From: JAGQYH01 sp041393015
GTDB taxonomy: Bacteria; Bacteroidota; Bacteroidia; Chitinophagales; JADIYW01
DNA: 64,000 bases
Direction of reading: 5' to 3'
Assembly: GCA_041393015.1 (NCBI GenBank)
Contig: JAWKKV010000008.1
Coordinates: forward strand, 124,001 to 188,000
Shown here: piece by piece, positions 44,848 through 53,516 of the stretch
Layout of the letters: each line of letters starts with the position of its first letter
How positions within the stretch are numbered: the first letter of the stretch is position 1
The notes under the pieces: model-generated
Told to the model about the DNA's origin: nothing
Databases searched by the model: none
Seen by the model: the letters and a program-made list of their open reading frames with translations, nothing else
Translations under genes and position numbers: made by a program

Positions 44848-45984
44848 TTAAAACCCTAAATTAATACCAACATTAAAAGAGCCATCTTCTTGATGGATGA
44901 CAGGAGAAATTTCAAAGCTACTCTTTTGTTCACAGTCCGACATTAATCGTTCATTTTTCTTTCCTCTTGCTAAAGCAGCAATGAAATCTGAAATCCAAAT
45001 AACAGCGCCTGTACCAATTAATATGTAACCGGCATGATTCATGCTTTTCGCCTTATCATATGCAGTTTGAGCAGTAGCATAGTCAGTATTAGATACATCC
45101 CAATATTGATTTTTGTATATTTTATTGCCAGCTACCTTTAAAGCTATTCCGGTAGCTAATGTTCCATAAGCTCCAATGGTAATCGCATAGTAAGGACCAT
45201 TGTTAGGCCTAACTTTCGATTGTGCTAATCCAGGCACCATAAAGTATTTATAAGCCACATTAGCTCCGCTTAAATTATATTTTTCTACTAAAGCACAGTC
45301 TCCGTTTTTCCATTTTTCTTTATCATACTTCATTACTTTTACAGCGGCTTCAGGGATACCATTAGCATCAGCTTTAATATAATATTCATAGGCTAAAATT
45401 TCGTCAACATCTACGCCCTTACCTTCTTCATAACTTAAACCTAAATAATATTGCGCTTTCCCATCCACTTCTCTAAAGGCTTCAAATAGCTGAAAAGCTT
45501 CTTGATAGCGACCGGCATCAAATTTAGCGATTGCATCGTCCATATATTGATTGATTAAAAGATCAATGGAGTCTTTGGCTTGAAAATGACCTGAGTCCAT
45601 AGCCAATTTATAGTGGTACAATGCTTTTCTAAGATCTTTTCCTTCCGTCGTTTTTGCCCAGTTATAATAAAAACCTAATAGAAAATTACCATCTTTATTT
45701 TCGGCTTCATATTGTAAAAATATATTTCTCGCTTCATTGTATTTTTTAAGACTATCTAAGGCCAATGCTTCTAAAATATCTCTACATTCCCTTACTTTTT
45801 CTCTAAGTGACTCGTCATTGGGCTGTAGCAGTAAAGCTTCACTTAGCGCTATTTCAGCTTTTTTATAATTCGAATTTTTATATTCATCTAATCCTTTTCC
45901 TTTATAAAAGTCATAATCTTCCTGTGCCTGCAGATGAGGGAAGCAGAAAATGATAAAGGTGATAAATAATATGATGTATTTCAT
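44848..45984 (-). CDS. Exported TPR/Sel1-like protein with hydrophobic C-terminal segments
   Basis: A 378-residue protein with a signal peptide (MKYIILFITFIIFCFPHLQAQ). It has TPR and Sel1-like helical repeats (about 22-215, for example YKKAEIALSEALLLQPNDESL and QYYLGLSYEEGKGVDVDE). Two hydrophobic stretches follow (about 258-280 and 305-330), and then a short tail ending INLGF. It is the first gene of the TPR-kinase-PP2C operon, starting 13 bp before the kinase. A role as the envelope sensor or client of that pair is inferred from position only. Confidence 0.75.
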   Translation of the reverse strand: MKYIILFITFIIFCFPHLQAQEDYDFYKGKGLDEYKNSNYKKAEIALSEALLLQPNDESLREKVRECRDILEALALDSLKKYNEARNIFLQYEAENKDGNFLLGFYYNWAKTTEGKDLRKALYHYKLAMDSGHFQAKDSIDLLINQYMDDAIAKFDAGRYQEAFQLFEAFREVDGKAQYYLGLSYEEGKGVDVDEILAYEYYIKADANGIPEAAVKVMKYDKEKWKNGDCALVEKYNLSGANVAYKYFMVPGLAQSKVRPNNGPYYAITIGAYGTLATGIALKVAGNKIYKNQYWDVSNTDYATAQTAYDKAKSMNHAGYILIGTGAVIWISDFIAALARGKKNERLMSDCEQKSSFEISPVIHQEDGSFNVGINLGF

Positions 45985-46434
45985 CCTTTAAGTTTGTTCG
46001 TTGTGTGCTCAATTAGTGTCTAAATATAACTAAGTATGCTAATTTAATTAAATCTAGAACTTTCTAACTGATAATATTGTATTCTTTGAAATAAATTATA
46101 ACCGTTCATCCTAAACTTTATTTATAAAATTCGTTTTAAGTTAAGCGGTTGATTACCTTTTGCCCGATTGTTAGATGTTTTCAGACAAGTGAATTGAATA
46201 CTTTAACCACAGATAGATATCGTCTTTCTTTATTGATTAAAATAACACGAAATATTACAGAATCATTTTTTGCACTAGATTTACTTTTGTACTATCGATT
46301 ACGCCTTGGCGCATCAACTTAAAGAATAGAGTTTGATATCTTAATAATAGAGAAATAAAGCAATTCGATATATAGAACTTTACTATAAAATCATCCGTGC
46401 ATCCGTGGTTAAAAAATCAATAGAAAAGTTTACT
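45985..46434. other. Intergenic region bounded by near-perfect inverted repeats
   Basis: A 450-bp AT-rich spacer between two minus-strand transcription units. It should carry the promoter of the TPR-kinase-PP2C operon. A 13-bp inverted repeat with one mismatch (46202-46214 and 46401-46413) frames about 210 bp of it and is listed separately. No coding frame or further hairpin stands out. Confidence 0.45.
46202..46413. repeat. Inverted-repeat-bounded intergenic element (TTTAACCACaGAT ends)
   Basis: TTTAACCACAGAT at 46202-46214 faces ATCCGTGGTTAAA at 46401-46413, complementary in 12 of 13 positions. The inner flank of the right end contains a direct repeat ATCCGTGC/ATCCGTGG. Sequences of the AACCACGGATGCACGGAT kind occur in intergenic DNA of many bacteria. 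No coding capacity is seen, so it may be a non-autonomous mobile or repeat element. Confidence 0.4.
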
Positions 46435-48144
46435 TTAAGGAGCTAAGTTCGCTTTGCAATCAGCAATTTTTTGCTCTAAATCTTTACTATAGCTGTAGCT
46501 CATGGCAGTGTTATAATGGTTTAAGGCATCACTATATTTGCCATATTCCATTTTCATATCTCCTCTTTTTATTAATTCTGCTCGATGTAATTTTTTAGTT
46601 TCAACTATTAAATTTTCAACCTTTTCAATTTTATCATTGGACAAGGCATAAGGTATCGCTTGATGAAGATTAGTTAAGGCTTTTTCATAATCAACCGCAA
46701 TTTCCATTTCTCGCCTACCGATATCATAATGCTTCTTGTAATTTTCAGTACAACTAGCAATTAATTCATCTTTTTCCTCAACAGCTGTAGCATTATTCTT
46801 TACTTCAATGGCTTTTGTATAGTAATCTAAAGAAGATGTATAATCTCCGGATGCTTTTTTAGCCCTAGCCAATTTTAACAATTTTTCAAATTCTTCATTT
46901 TTTTCTTTTTGGATACGAGCAGCTTCAGCTTTTTTATCTAATTCAATTTTAGCTTTCTCCTTCACATCATTAAACTCCTTATCTTTTTTAGACTTTTCAG
47001 TTGGCGTGTCAGCATTTGTTGACTCGTCACTTTTTCCATTAGATAAGTCTGTATTACCATTTTCTCCTTTCGGCTTACTCAATGTGTCTATAGGTAAAAT
47101 TGGTGTGGGATCGATAATTATTGTATCAATTGTTTCGGTTTGTGATGTTGTAGGGTTTTTAAAAAATGTTTTTTTACTAAAAACTAACAGTAGCAAGAGT
47201 AATAATGCAGACATTCCAATGATGGCCGTCATTTTAACAGAAGGGAATTTAATTTCGGATTTACGCTTATCTTTGTTAGCTAGTGCTACATCAAGCGCCT
47301 TTATAAATTGTTCTCCTTTATGATAACGATGAAGCGGATTTTTATTAGAAGCTTTTTTAATTACTTCATAAAAACTCTCGGGAAGTTTCGGGTGTTTTGG
47401 TATTTCATCTTCCTCATGAGCCTTAATAACTTCATAATACGATCCATTGTAAGGCAAAGCGCCAGTAATTATCTGATACAACAAAATTCCAACAGAATAA
47501 AAATCAGTGGCAGGCGAAATTTGATTGCTTAAACCTCTGATTTGTTCTAAAGGTAAATAGGCAGGTGTACCCATAAAACTGCCCTCAATAGTTACTTTGT
47601 TATTGCTATCAGCTACTTTGGCAATTCCATAATCTAATAGCTTTATTTTATCATGATTATCCACCATAATATTTTCTGGCTTAACATCGCGATGTATAAT
47701 TTGTGGGATATGTTGATGTAATACAGTTAAGGATTCAATAATTTGTTTTACAATATCAACGGTCCATTCTAGTTCAATTTTTTTAGAGGAGGAAGTATTA
47801 CTTTTAATAATTTTATCTAGGGTTTGGCCCTCTAAATACTCCGAAACAACGTAATATTTGTTTTCTAATTCAACAAAATCAATAATTTCTAGTAAGCCGG
47901 GGTGTTCAATTCTAATGTCAGCAGCACGCTTTGTTCGTTCTATATTAGTAGCATCATCAGTAGATTCAACAAACAGTTTTTTAATAGCAACAGCTCGTCT
48001 GCTTTTTATACCTGCTTCATCAATCAATTGAATGCCTTTGTAAACTATACCACTTCCTCCTTCTCCTATAACCGAAGATTCTTTACCAGGAACAAAGGAA
48101 TATTGACCATTTTCCCCTTTAAGAACAACTACTTCATCATCCAT
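46435..48144 (-). CDS. Membrane-anchored Hanks-type Ser/Thr kinase with extracytoplasmic TPR region
   Basis: A 569-residue kinase. The N-terminal domain (about 14-285) shows IGEGGSGIVYKG, VAIKKLF, IIHRDVKPENIMV, DYGIAK (Tyr in place of the usual Phe of DFG) and GTPAYLPLEQ (Leu in place of the Pro-Glu context of APEQ). A transmembrane helix (about 306-326, IIGMSALLLLLLLVF) is followed by a Pro/Thr-rich linker, a charged coiled coil (about 385-425) and TPR-like repeats (about 425-565, ASGDYTSSLDYYTKAIEVKN). The outer TPRs probably sense a partner protein. The gene is 17 bp after the FHA protein gene. Confidence 0.9.
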   Translation of the reverse strand: MDDEVVVLKGENGQYSFVPGKESSVIGEGGSGIVYKGIQLIDEAGIKSRRAVAIKKLFVESTDDATNIERTKRAADIRIEHPGLLEIIDFVELENKYYVVSEYLEGQTLDKIIKSNTSSSKKIELEWTVDIVKQIIESLTVLHQHIPQIIHRDVKPENIMVDNHDKIKLLDYGIAKVADSNNKVTIEGSFMGTPAYLPLEQIRGLSNQISPATDFYSVGILLYQIITGALPYNGSYYEVIKAHEEDEIPKHPKLPESFYEVIKKASNKNPLHRYHKGEQFIKALDVALANKDKRKSEIKFPSVKMTAIIGMSALLLLLLLVFSKKTFFKNPTTSQTETIDTIIIDPTPILPIDTLSKPKGENGNTDLSNGKSDESTNADTPTEKSKKDKEFNDVKEKAKIELDKKAEAARIQKEKNEEFEKLLKLARAKKASGDYTSSLDYYTKAIEVKNNATAVEEKDELIASCTENYKKHYDIGRREMEIAVDYEKALTNLHQAIPYALSNDKIEKVENLIVETKKLHRAELIKRGDMKMEYGKYSDALNHYNTAMSYSYSKDLEQKIADCKANLAP

Positions 48145-48161
48145 AACAATAGAAATTCAAA

Positions 48162-48944
48162 CTAAGGTGTAATTCGAGTATTGTCATCGGACTCAGAAGG
48201 GTTGCCAGCTGAATAGTCTAAATCTTGCCATCGCATGGAACTGTTTTTAGAAGCATCATTAAAGGCATTATTAGTTGTTAAAGATTGTTGGTCTTTATCA
48301 AAAGAAAGTAAGAGCAATTCATAGCCACCCACCATTATTTTATCTCCGGTTGATAATTCTGTAGTGGTAAATTCAATGTCTTCACCATTCACTAAGGTAC
48401 CCTCTTCAGAACACATATCTACGATGGCAAACATCAATCTATTATCTTTTTTACTTCTCCTAATGTTTAAAACAGCATGTTGATCAGAGATGTTTTTTTC
48501 CGGTAATATTATATCATTGCTCCTATCGCTGCCTATTGTATTCTTGCCTTGTCTCAACACCCAATATTCACCATTGGGATCTCTGCTAAAGGAAACCAAA
48601 AAGCCCGTTAAAAATCCCTTATGGGATTTATTTTTGCTGACAATCTTTCCCGAATTAAAAATAGGTTGATAGGCGGTAGCCGGATAAACCGTTTTTTCTT
48701 TCTTAATTTGATGTGTCTTTTCCGAACTAACTTTGTCATTAGTATTGGGTATGGCTTCCGTTGGAGCAATAAATTCATAAGAGGGCTTTGCAGGCTTCGA
48801 AGGGGCATTAAATATAGTGGTTTTAGGCTCCTCGTAATGTCCTTTATTGTTTTTTTCAAAAATAGTAGTTTTAGGATCACCTGCTTTTTTATTTGGTTTT
48901 TTATCCTCCTCCTCTCGTTCTATAAAAAAATCGTTTGTATCCAT
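48162..48944 (-). CDS. FHA-domain protein with N-terminal Thr motifs
   Basis: A 260-residue cytoplasmic protein. The N-terminal half is charged and disordered and repeats PKTTIF exactly (residues 24-29 and 40-45). The FHA domain lies about 128-220: TIGSDRSNDIILPEKNISDQHAVLNI in parts, with SDxHA in place of SxxH-A and LVNGEDI at the end of the fold. Small FHA proteins in actinobacteria such as GarA carry kinase-target threonines in a short N-terminal motif that then binds their own FHA. The same logic is inferred here, not shown. It is the first gene of an operon with the TPR-kinase. Confidence 0.82.
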   Translation of the reverse strand: MDTNDFFIEREEEDKKPNKKAGDPKTTIFEKNNKGHYEEPKTTIFNAPSKPAKPSYEFIAPTEAIPNTNDKVSSEKTHQIKKEKTVYPATAYQPIFNSGKIVSKNKSHKGFLTGFLVSFSRDPNGEYWVLRQGKNTIGSDRSNDIILPEKNISDQHAVLNIRRSKKDNRLMFAIVDMCSEEGTLVNGEDIEFTTTELSTGDKIMVGGYELLLLSFDKDQQSLTTNNAFNDASKNSSMRWQDLDYSAGNPSESDDNTRITP

Positions 48945-49291
48945 AATACTTTTATTTTTAAGTTTACTTCCTAGTTATCTCCCATAGAATTTTAAAGCAA
49001 CAATCTGCTTCTTATAGCTAATATACCTCTTTTATAAAAAAAAATTGACTAATACGCTTATAATTCTATAGAAATTTAAAATAGATAAAAATATAATTTA
49101 CTTTATTATAATAGTTGAGCTTCTGTTTAATTTTCCTAAATTAGTTCCAGTTTCTTTAATAAATTTGAGTGTTGGTCAATTTTAATTTGAGAGCAAGCAT
49201 AACTACTCCTACATTTTTATAACTATTCCGTATACAATATTCGGAAACAAATCACCAAGGTGAAAAAACTTTGCAGTATGTATGTGCTTCA
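48945..49291. other. Divergent promoter region of the FHA/kinase operon and the giant surface gene
   Basis: An AT-rich gap of about 350 bp between divergent genes. A small palindrome TCACC-AA-GGTGA lies at 49252-49263, about 30 bp before the giant gene's ATG. No clear promoter consensus pair, terminator or frame was found otherwise. Confidence 0.4.
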
Positions 49292-51253
49292 ATGGTAGAG
49301 TTGTCTCTAGCTTTTAGAAATATATGGTTATTGGTGGTTTTTTTATCTTTCATTAGTGTTGAAAGTCAAACATTCAGTTCGGAAAAAGTAATTGATGCAA
49401 GTTTAGATGGATCAACTTCTATTATTGCGATTGATGTTGATAGCGATGGTGATATTGATATTGTTTCATCAAATCGAAATGATAACCAAATTTCTTGGTA
49501 TTCAAATGATGGAAATGGTAACTTTGGATCAGTGAATATTATAAGTACAGAAGTTTCATCACCAGGAAAAATTTTTGCCAGTGATATTGATGGAGATTTA
49601 GTTATTGATATTGTATCAATATCTTGGAGTGATAATAAAGTAGCTTGGTATAGAAATTTGGGAAATGGAATTTTTGGAAGTCAAAATATCATTTCTGAGA
49701 ACATAGCTATGAGCCCAAAGGGCCTATTTGTATCAGATTTGGATGTTGATGGTGATATGGATGTTTTAGTTACATCAATAGCAGATGATAAATCGGCTTG
49801 GTATGAAAACTTGGGGAATGGAGATTTTGGAAACGAGCAAATCCTTACTCTTGAAGCTAATAGGCCGTCTGCAATATTTGCTGTAGACATTGACACAGAT
49901 GGAGATATTGATGTATTTGTAGACTCAAGTGGTAATACTTCTTCAGATGGGAAGTTATTGATGTTGACAAATAGTGGAGGTGGCTTTCCTTCCTATAAAG
50001 TCCTCGATTCTGATGCTAAAGGAACTCAATCAATTATGGCTTTAGATGTTGATGAAGATGGAGATTTAGATATTGTTGCCGTTTTATTTTTTAGTGCTAA
50101 AGTGCGTTGGTATGATAATGATGGCAATGGAAATTTTATAGGTCAAAGTGATATCTTAAGTTTAGGGAGTTTGATTTCGGCAGTTTTCGAAGATCTTAAT
50201 AATGATGGTAAACGAGATTTAGTTGCTGCTTCAATGTGGGGTGATAAAGTAGTATGGTGCAAAAATGAAGGTGAGGCGGCTGTTAGTGCACCAATTACAA
50301 TTACCAATGCTGAGGGGCCGGCATCTGTTATTATTGAAGACATTAATGGAGATGACAATAATGATATAATTTGTAGTTTTGATATCCCGAATTCAAATGG
50401 TATAATAGATACAATCGCTTGGTATGAGAATCTCAGACCTCCATCTTGTCGTTACGAAGACTCCCTTCAATTAGTAGCTTTTTATAATGCTTTGGGCGGG
50501 GAAGATTGGAATTACACTTCGAATTTCTTTTTTGAAAATTCATCTTTAGGAACTCAATCAAGCATCAGTATACCTAACAATGGGAACACTTGGCTTAATG
50601 GTCCAATCCATAATTGGCATGGGGTTGTCGTTAATAATAACGGGTGTATAGATTCTTTAATTATTAACGGGGTGGGATTAGATGGGAATATCCCAGTTCT
50701 TCAATTTAATGAGTTAACCTACTTGAACCTATCTATGAACAATGATTTAACCGGAGATTTAACTGGACTAAGTAATTTGTCGAATTTGAGGGGATTGGTT
50801 GTAAATAACTGCTCTTTAACAGGGAATCTTTCTGGCTTAGTAAATTTACAGAATCTTGAGTATTTGATGTTAAGGTCTAATAGCTTCAATGGAGATATGT
50901 CATACTTGTCATCTTTATTGCAGTTAAGACGTCTGTTTTTAAGTTCTAACAATATTAATGATGATTTATCAGACTTGGCTTCATTGAGTAATCTTGAATC
51001 ATTAGAATTAGAGGCTAATCACATTTATGGGAATTTATCGGGTTTGTCAGGTCTGTCAAATCTAATTAACATTAGTATTGGGTACACCTCTTTAGATGGT
51101 GAGCTTTCATATTTATCCACATTAAGTAATTTGGAAAGATTAACCTTATGGGGTAATAATTTAACCGGAGATTTATCACACTTAACTAACTTAAGTAAAT
51201 TGGGAGTAATCAATGTTTTCGGTAATGATTTTGAAAATTTTCTCTTAATGTGA
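49292..51253 (+). CDS. Giant surface protein, part 1: signal peptide, FG-GAP/VCBS-like repeats, LRRs
   Basis: A frame of 653 residues from the ATG at 49292, chosen over a TTG 21 bp upstream because it precedes the signal peptide (NIWLLVVFLSFISVESQ). Residues about 30-380 hold seven FG-GAP/VCBS-like blades with Ca-binding loops such as DVDSDGDIDIV and DVDEDGDLDIV, each ending in a WY.N.GNGNF motif. From about 385 a plant-type LRR region begins (ALGGEDWNY, WHGVVVNNNGCIDSLII), then about nine LRRs like LSNLRGLVVNNCSLTGNLSG. It stops with TGA inside an LRR, which the next frame completes. Confidence 0.85.
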   Translation: MVELSLAFRNIWLLVVFLSFISVESQTFSSEKVIDASLDGSTSIIAIDVDSDGDIDIVSSNRNDNQISWYSNDGNGNFGSVNIISTEVSSPGKIFASDIDGDLVIDIVSISWSDNKVAWYRNLGNGIFGSQNIISENIAMSPKGLFVSDLDVDGDMDVLVTSIADDKSAWYENLGNGDFGNEQILTLEANRPSAIFAVDIDTDGDIDVFVDSSGNTSSDGKLLMLTNSGGGFPSYKVLDSDAKGTQSIMALDVDEDGDLDIVAVLFFSAKVRWYDNDGNGNFIGQSDILSLGSLISAVFEDLNNDGKRDLVAASMWGDKVVWCKNEGEAAVSAPITITNAEGPASVIIEDINGDDNNDIICSFDIPNSNGIIDTIAWYENLRPPSCRYEDSLQLVAFYNALGGEDWNYTSNFFFENSSLGTQSSISIPNNGNTWLNGPIHNWHGVVVNNNGCIDSLIINGVGLDGNIPVLQFNELTYLNLSMNNDLTGDLTGLSNLSNLRGLVVNNCSLTGNLSGLVNLQNLEYLMLRSNSFNGDMSYLSSLLQLRRLFLSSNNINDDLSDLASLSNLESLELEANHIYGNLSGLSGLSNLINISIGYTSLDGELSYLSTLSNLERLTLWGNNLTGDLSHLTNLSKLGVINVFGNDFENFLLM

Positions 51254-52998
51254 CTGAACTCGATAACTTGTATTTTCTCAACATACATTCAAATCAATTT
51301 ACCTTTGATGATATTATCCCAACAATAGAGCACATTACAAGTAATGTCTCAAGTTATAATTATGCCCCACAAGACTCCATCTACAAAGACACCACCATCA
51401 CACTCAATGAAGGCGAAACGTTTCTCATAGATTTAGGCATTGATAATGGAATTAGCGATAATAAATATGTATGGTATAAAGACGGAGTTAAAATTGATTC
51501 ATCCAATAGCAATACTTACACTATAAATTCTGTAATTGTTGAGAATTCGGGTATTTATACTTGTAAAGTAACTAATCCCGGTGCGCCGGATTTAACTTTA
51601 TACAGTAGAAGTGATACGCTGGTAGTCAACAGAATTTGTAGTGTGCCAAATGTAATTGGAACTACTTCAATCTGCATAGGAGCATCAGCAGTATTATCTG
51701 TAGTTCAACCCCATCAATATGACAGTATAATTTGGTATAATGATGCTAGTCTAAGCTCAATTGCATATAATGGATCAGCGTTTATTACAAATCCTTTAAG
51801 TTCTGCTACAACTTTTTGGGTGGTTGGAATAGTGGATAGTTGTGAAAGCGAACCTGCCAGCATAACAGTTAGTGTATCAGCTCCTCAACCTAGAAAGCTA
51901 ATGAATGTATTAGTGGAGTTAGATAGTGTTAGATGGAATTTATGGTGCGCTGATCTAGATACGCTAGGTAATTGTGTAGGTGTAGAACCTAGATTTAGGT
52001 TTCGTTTGGGAGTGGATGGACAAAACATGTCAACTTATAGACACTTGGGAAGCGAATATAGTCCAGATGGATTAATGATTTTGAACGAACAAAGCAACAC
52101 AGATGGTGCTTCTGTTTCAGATGCTACGGGTAATTTTAATTATAGTTTTGAATTTTCATCATCTTGTGCTTGTCAAGTTACTTTTGACTTAGAAGCTTGG
52201 GAAGGAGATGCGACTCGAATATCATTATGTGAAGAAGAAGATTACACCTTTATTGATGATTATAGTTTTCCGTGTAGTCTTGTTGATGAAGGCGATGATT
52301 TTAGAGCGAGTACTATAATAAATTATAATATACCGGCTTTCAGTAATTCAAGTCAGAAAATTATTAACTTTGGAGCTTTTGAAACTTACTGGAATTTTCA
52401 AACCGTCATTGTTGAAGCTCCAACCATTCATCCCACAAATCCATCAGTCTGTCCTAATGAGACATTGTTACTAAATGCCTCCATTTCAGATTCCAGTAAT
52501 TTTATAAGATGGTTTAGGGATCAATCTAATCCCGATGGAACACTCTTATTCGAAGGTTTTAATTATAATTATACCAACTCAACAACTTTTCCGGATACTA
52601 TTTATGCAGCAGAATATAATAATAACTGTTATGGAGAATTACAAACAGTTGTTGTTAAACTATCTAGTTCATGCTCTGAACCCTTCATCACCACTTGGCT
52701 CACTACAATGCCAAATGAATCCATTACCATCCCAACGGATTCGGTATTTTATAACTACAATTACGAAGTAAATTGGGGTGATGGAAATATAACTAGCAAT
52801 CATGCAGGAGATGCTAGCCATATATATACGAATTCAGGAAGTTATTCGATATCAATAAGTGGAGATTTTCCCAAAATTAATTTTAACTACGAAGGAGATA
52901 AAGAGAAGATTGTCAGCATTGATCAATGGGGAGATATTCAATGGGAAAGTATGCAAAATGCTTTTTCGGATGCACAAACCTTACTTATGCAACAATAA
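51250..52998 (+). CDS. Giant surface protein, part 2: last LRR, Ig-like domains, first PKD-like domain
   Basis: A 582-residue frame without a signal peptide. It opens in the middle of an LRR (TELDNLYFLNIHSNQFTFDD), continuing part 1. An Ig-like domain follows (about 45-130, KYVWYKDGVKI, GIYTCKVTNPG), then a second Ig-like strand set, a cysteine-bearing region (about 215-390) without a family name, another Ig-like domain (about 395-470), and a PKD-like domain (about 478-560, FITTWLTTMPNESITIPT, NWGDGNI). The frame is lost after ESMQNAF within T5 at 52962-52966. The formal GTG start overlapping part 1 is probably not used. Confidence 0.8.
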   Translation: MTELDNLYFLNIHSNQFTFDDIIPTIEHITSNVSSYNYAPQDSIYKDTTITLNEGETFLIDLGIDNGISDNKYVWYKDGVKIDSSNSNTYTINSVIVENSGIYTCKVTNPGAPDLTLYSRSDTLVVNRICSVPNVIGTTSICIGASAVLSVVQPHQYDSIIWYNDASLSSIAYNGSAFITNPLSSATTFWVVGIVDSCESEPASITVSVSAPQPRKLMNVLVELDSVRWNLWCADLDTLGNCVGVEPRFRFRLGVDGQNMSTYRHLGSEYSPDGLMILNEQSNTDGASVSDATGNFNYSFEFSSSCACQVTFDLEAWEGDATRISLCEEEDYTFIDDYSFPCSLVDEGDDFRASTIINYNIPAFSNSSQKIINFGAFETYWNFQTVIVEAPTIHPTNPSVCPNETLLLNASISDSSNFIRWFRDQSNPDGTLLFEGFNYNYTNSTTFPDTIYAAEYNNNCYGELQTVVVKLSSSCSEPFITTWLTTMPNESITIPTDSVFYNYNYEVNWGDGNITSNHAGDASHIYTNSGSYSISISGDFPKINFNYEGDKEKIVSIDQWGDIQWESMQNAFSDAQTLLMQQ

Positions 52999-53516
52999 TA
53001 GATACGCCAAATCTAGCTTTAGTTACAAATATGTCTCATATGTTTCATGGTGCGAGCATATTTAATGGGGATTTAAGTGGTTGGGATGTATCCAATGTAA
53101 CAGACATGGGATATATGTTTTCTTATACAGACTCCTTTAATGGAAATATTAGTACATGGAATGTAAGTAATGTAACTAATATGGAAAACATGTTCCATGT
53201 GGCAAATGCTTTTGATCAAGATCTTGATGATTGGAATGTCGAAAAGGTTACAAGAATGACTGGTATGTTTGGCAGTACATCTTCTTTTAATGGCAACATA
53301 GCATCATGGAATCCTTCGAGTGTATTATATATGAATAGTATGTTTGCTGGTGCAACTGCATTTAATAGAGATCTTAGCGCATGGGATGTTTCAAAGGTTG
53401 TTTTTATGAACGGCATGTTTTACAATGCAAGTACTTTTGATCAAAATTTGGGCAATTGGAGTATAGACACTGTATTATACATGCAAAATATGTTAGATTC
53501 TTCGGTTTATCTTTAG
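52926..53516 (+). CDS. Giant surface protein, part 3: first BspA-like DUF285 repeat block
   Basis: A 196-residue frame. The true continuation begins at FGCTNLTYA (about 52967). It then holds five to six DUF285 (BspA-like) repeats with the pattern MxxMFxxAxxFNxDLSxWDVSxVTxM, for example MSHMFHGASIFNGDLSGWDV and MNSMFAGATAFNRDLSAWDV. The family is common on surface proteins of Bacteroidota, mycoplasmas and others, often in adhesion. It ends MLDSSVYL by a frame break near 53504, where the next frame has GLSLENYDSTLIGW. Confidence 0.78.
   Translation: MGRYSMGKYAKCFFGCTNLTYATIIDTPNLALVTNMSHMFHGASIFNGDLSGWDVSNVTDMGYMFSYTDSFNGNISTWNVSNVTNMENMFHVANAFDQDLDDWNVEKVTRMTGMFGSTSSFNGNIASWNPSSVLYMNSMFAGATAFNRDLSAWDVSKVVFMNGMFYNASTFDQNLGNWSIDTVLYMQNMLDSSVYL

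Noticed and set aside
51236..51242. A-AAT-TTT slippery site as programmed frameshift at the first break of the giant gene
   Set aside because: The heptamer matches the consensus, but the other breaks in the same gene lack slippery sites and one goes the opposite way, so a common programmed mechanism does not fit.
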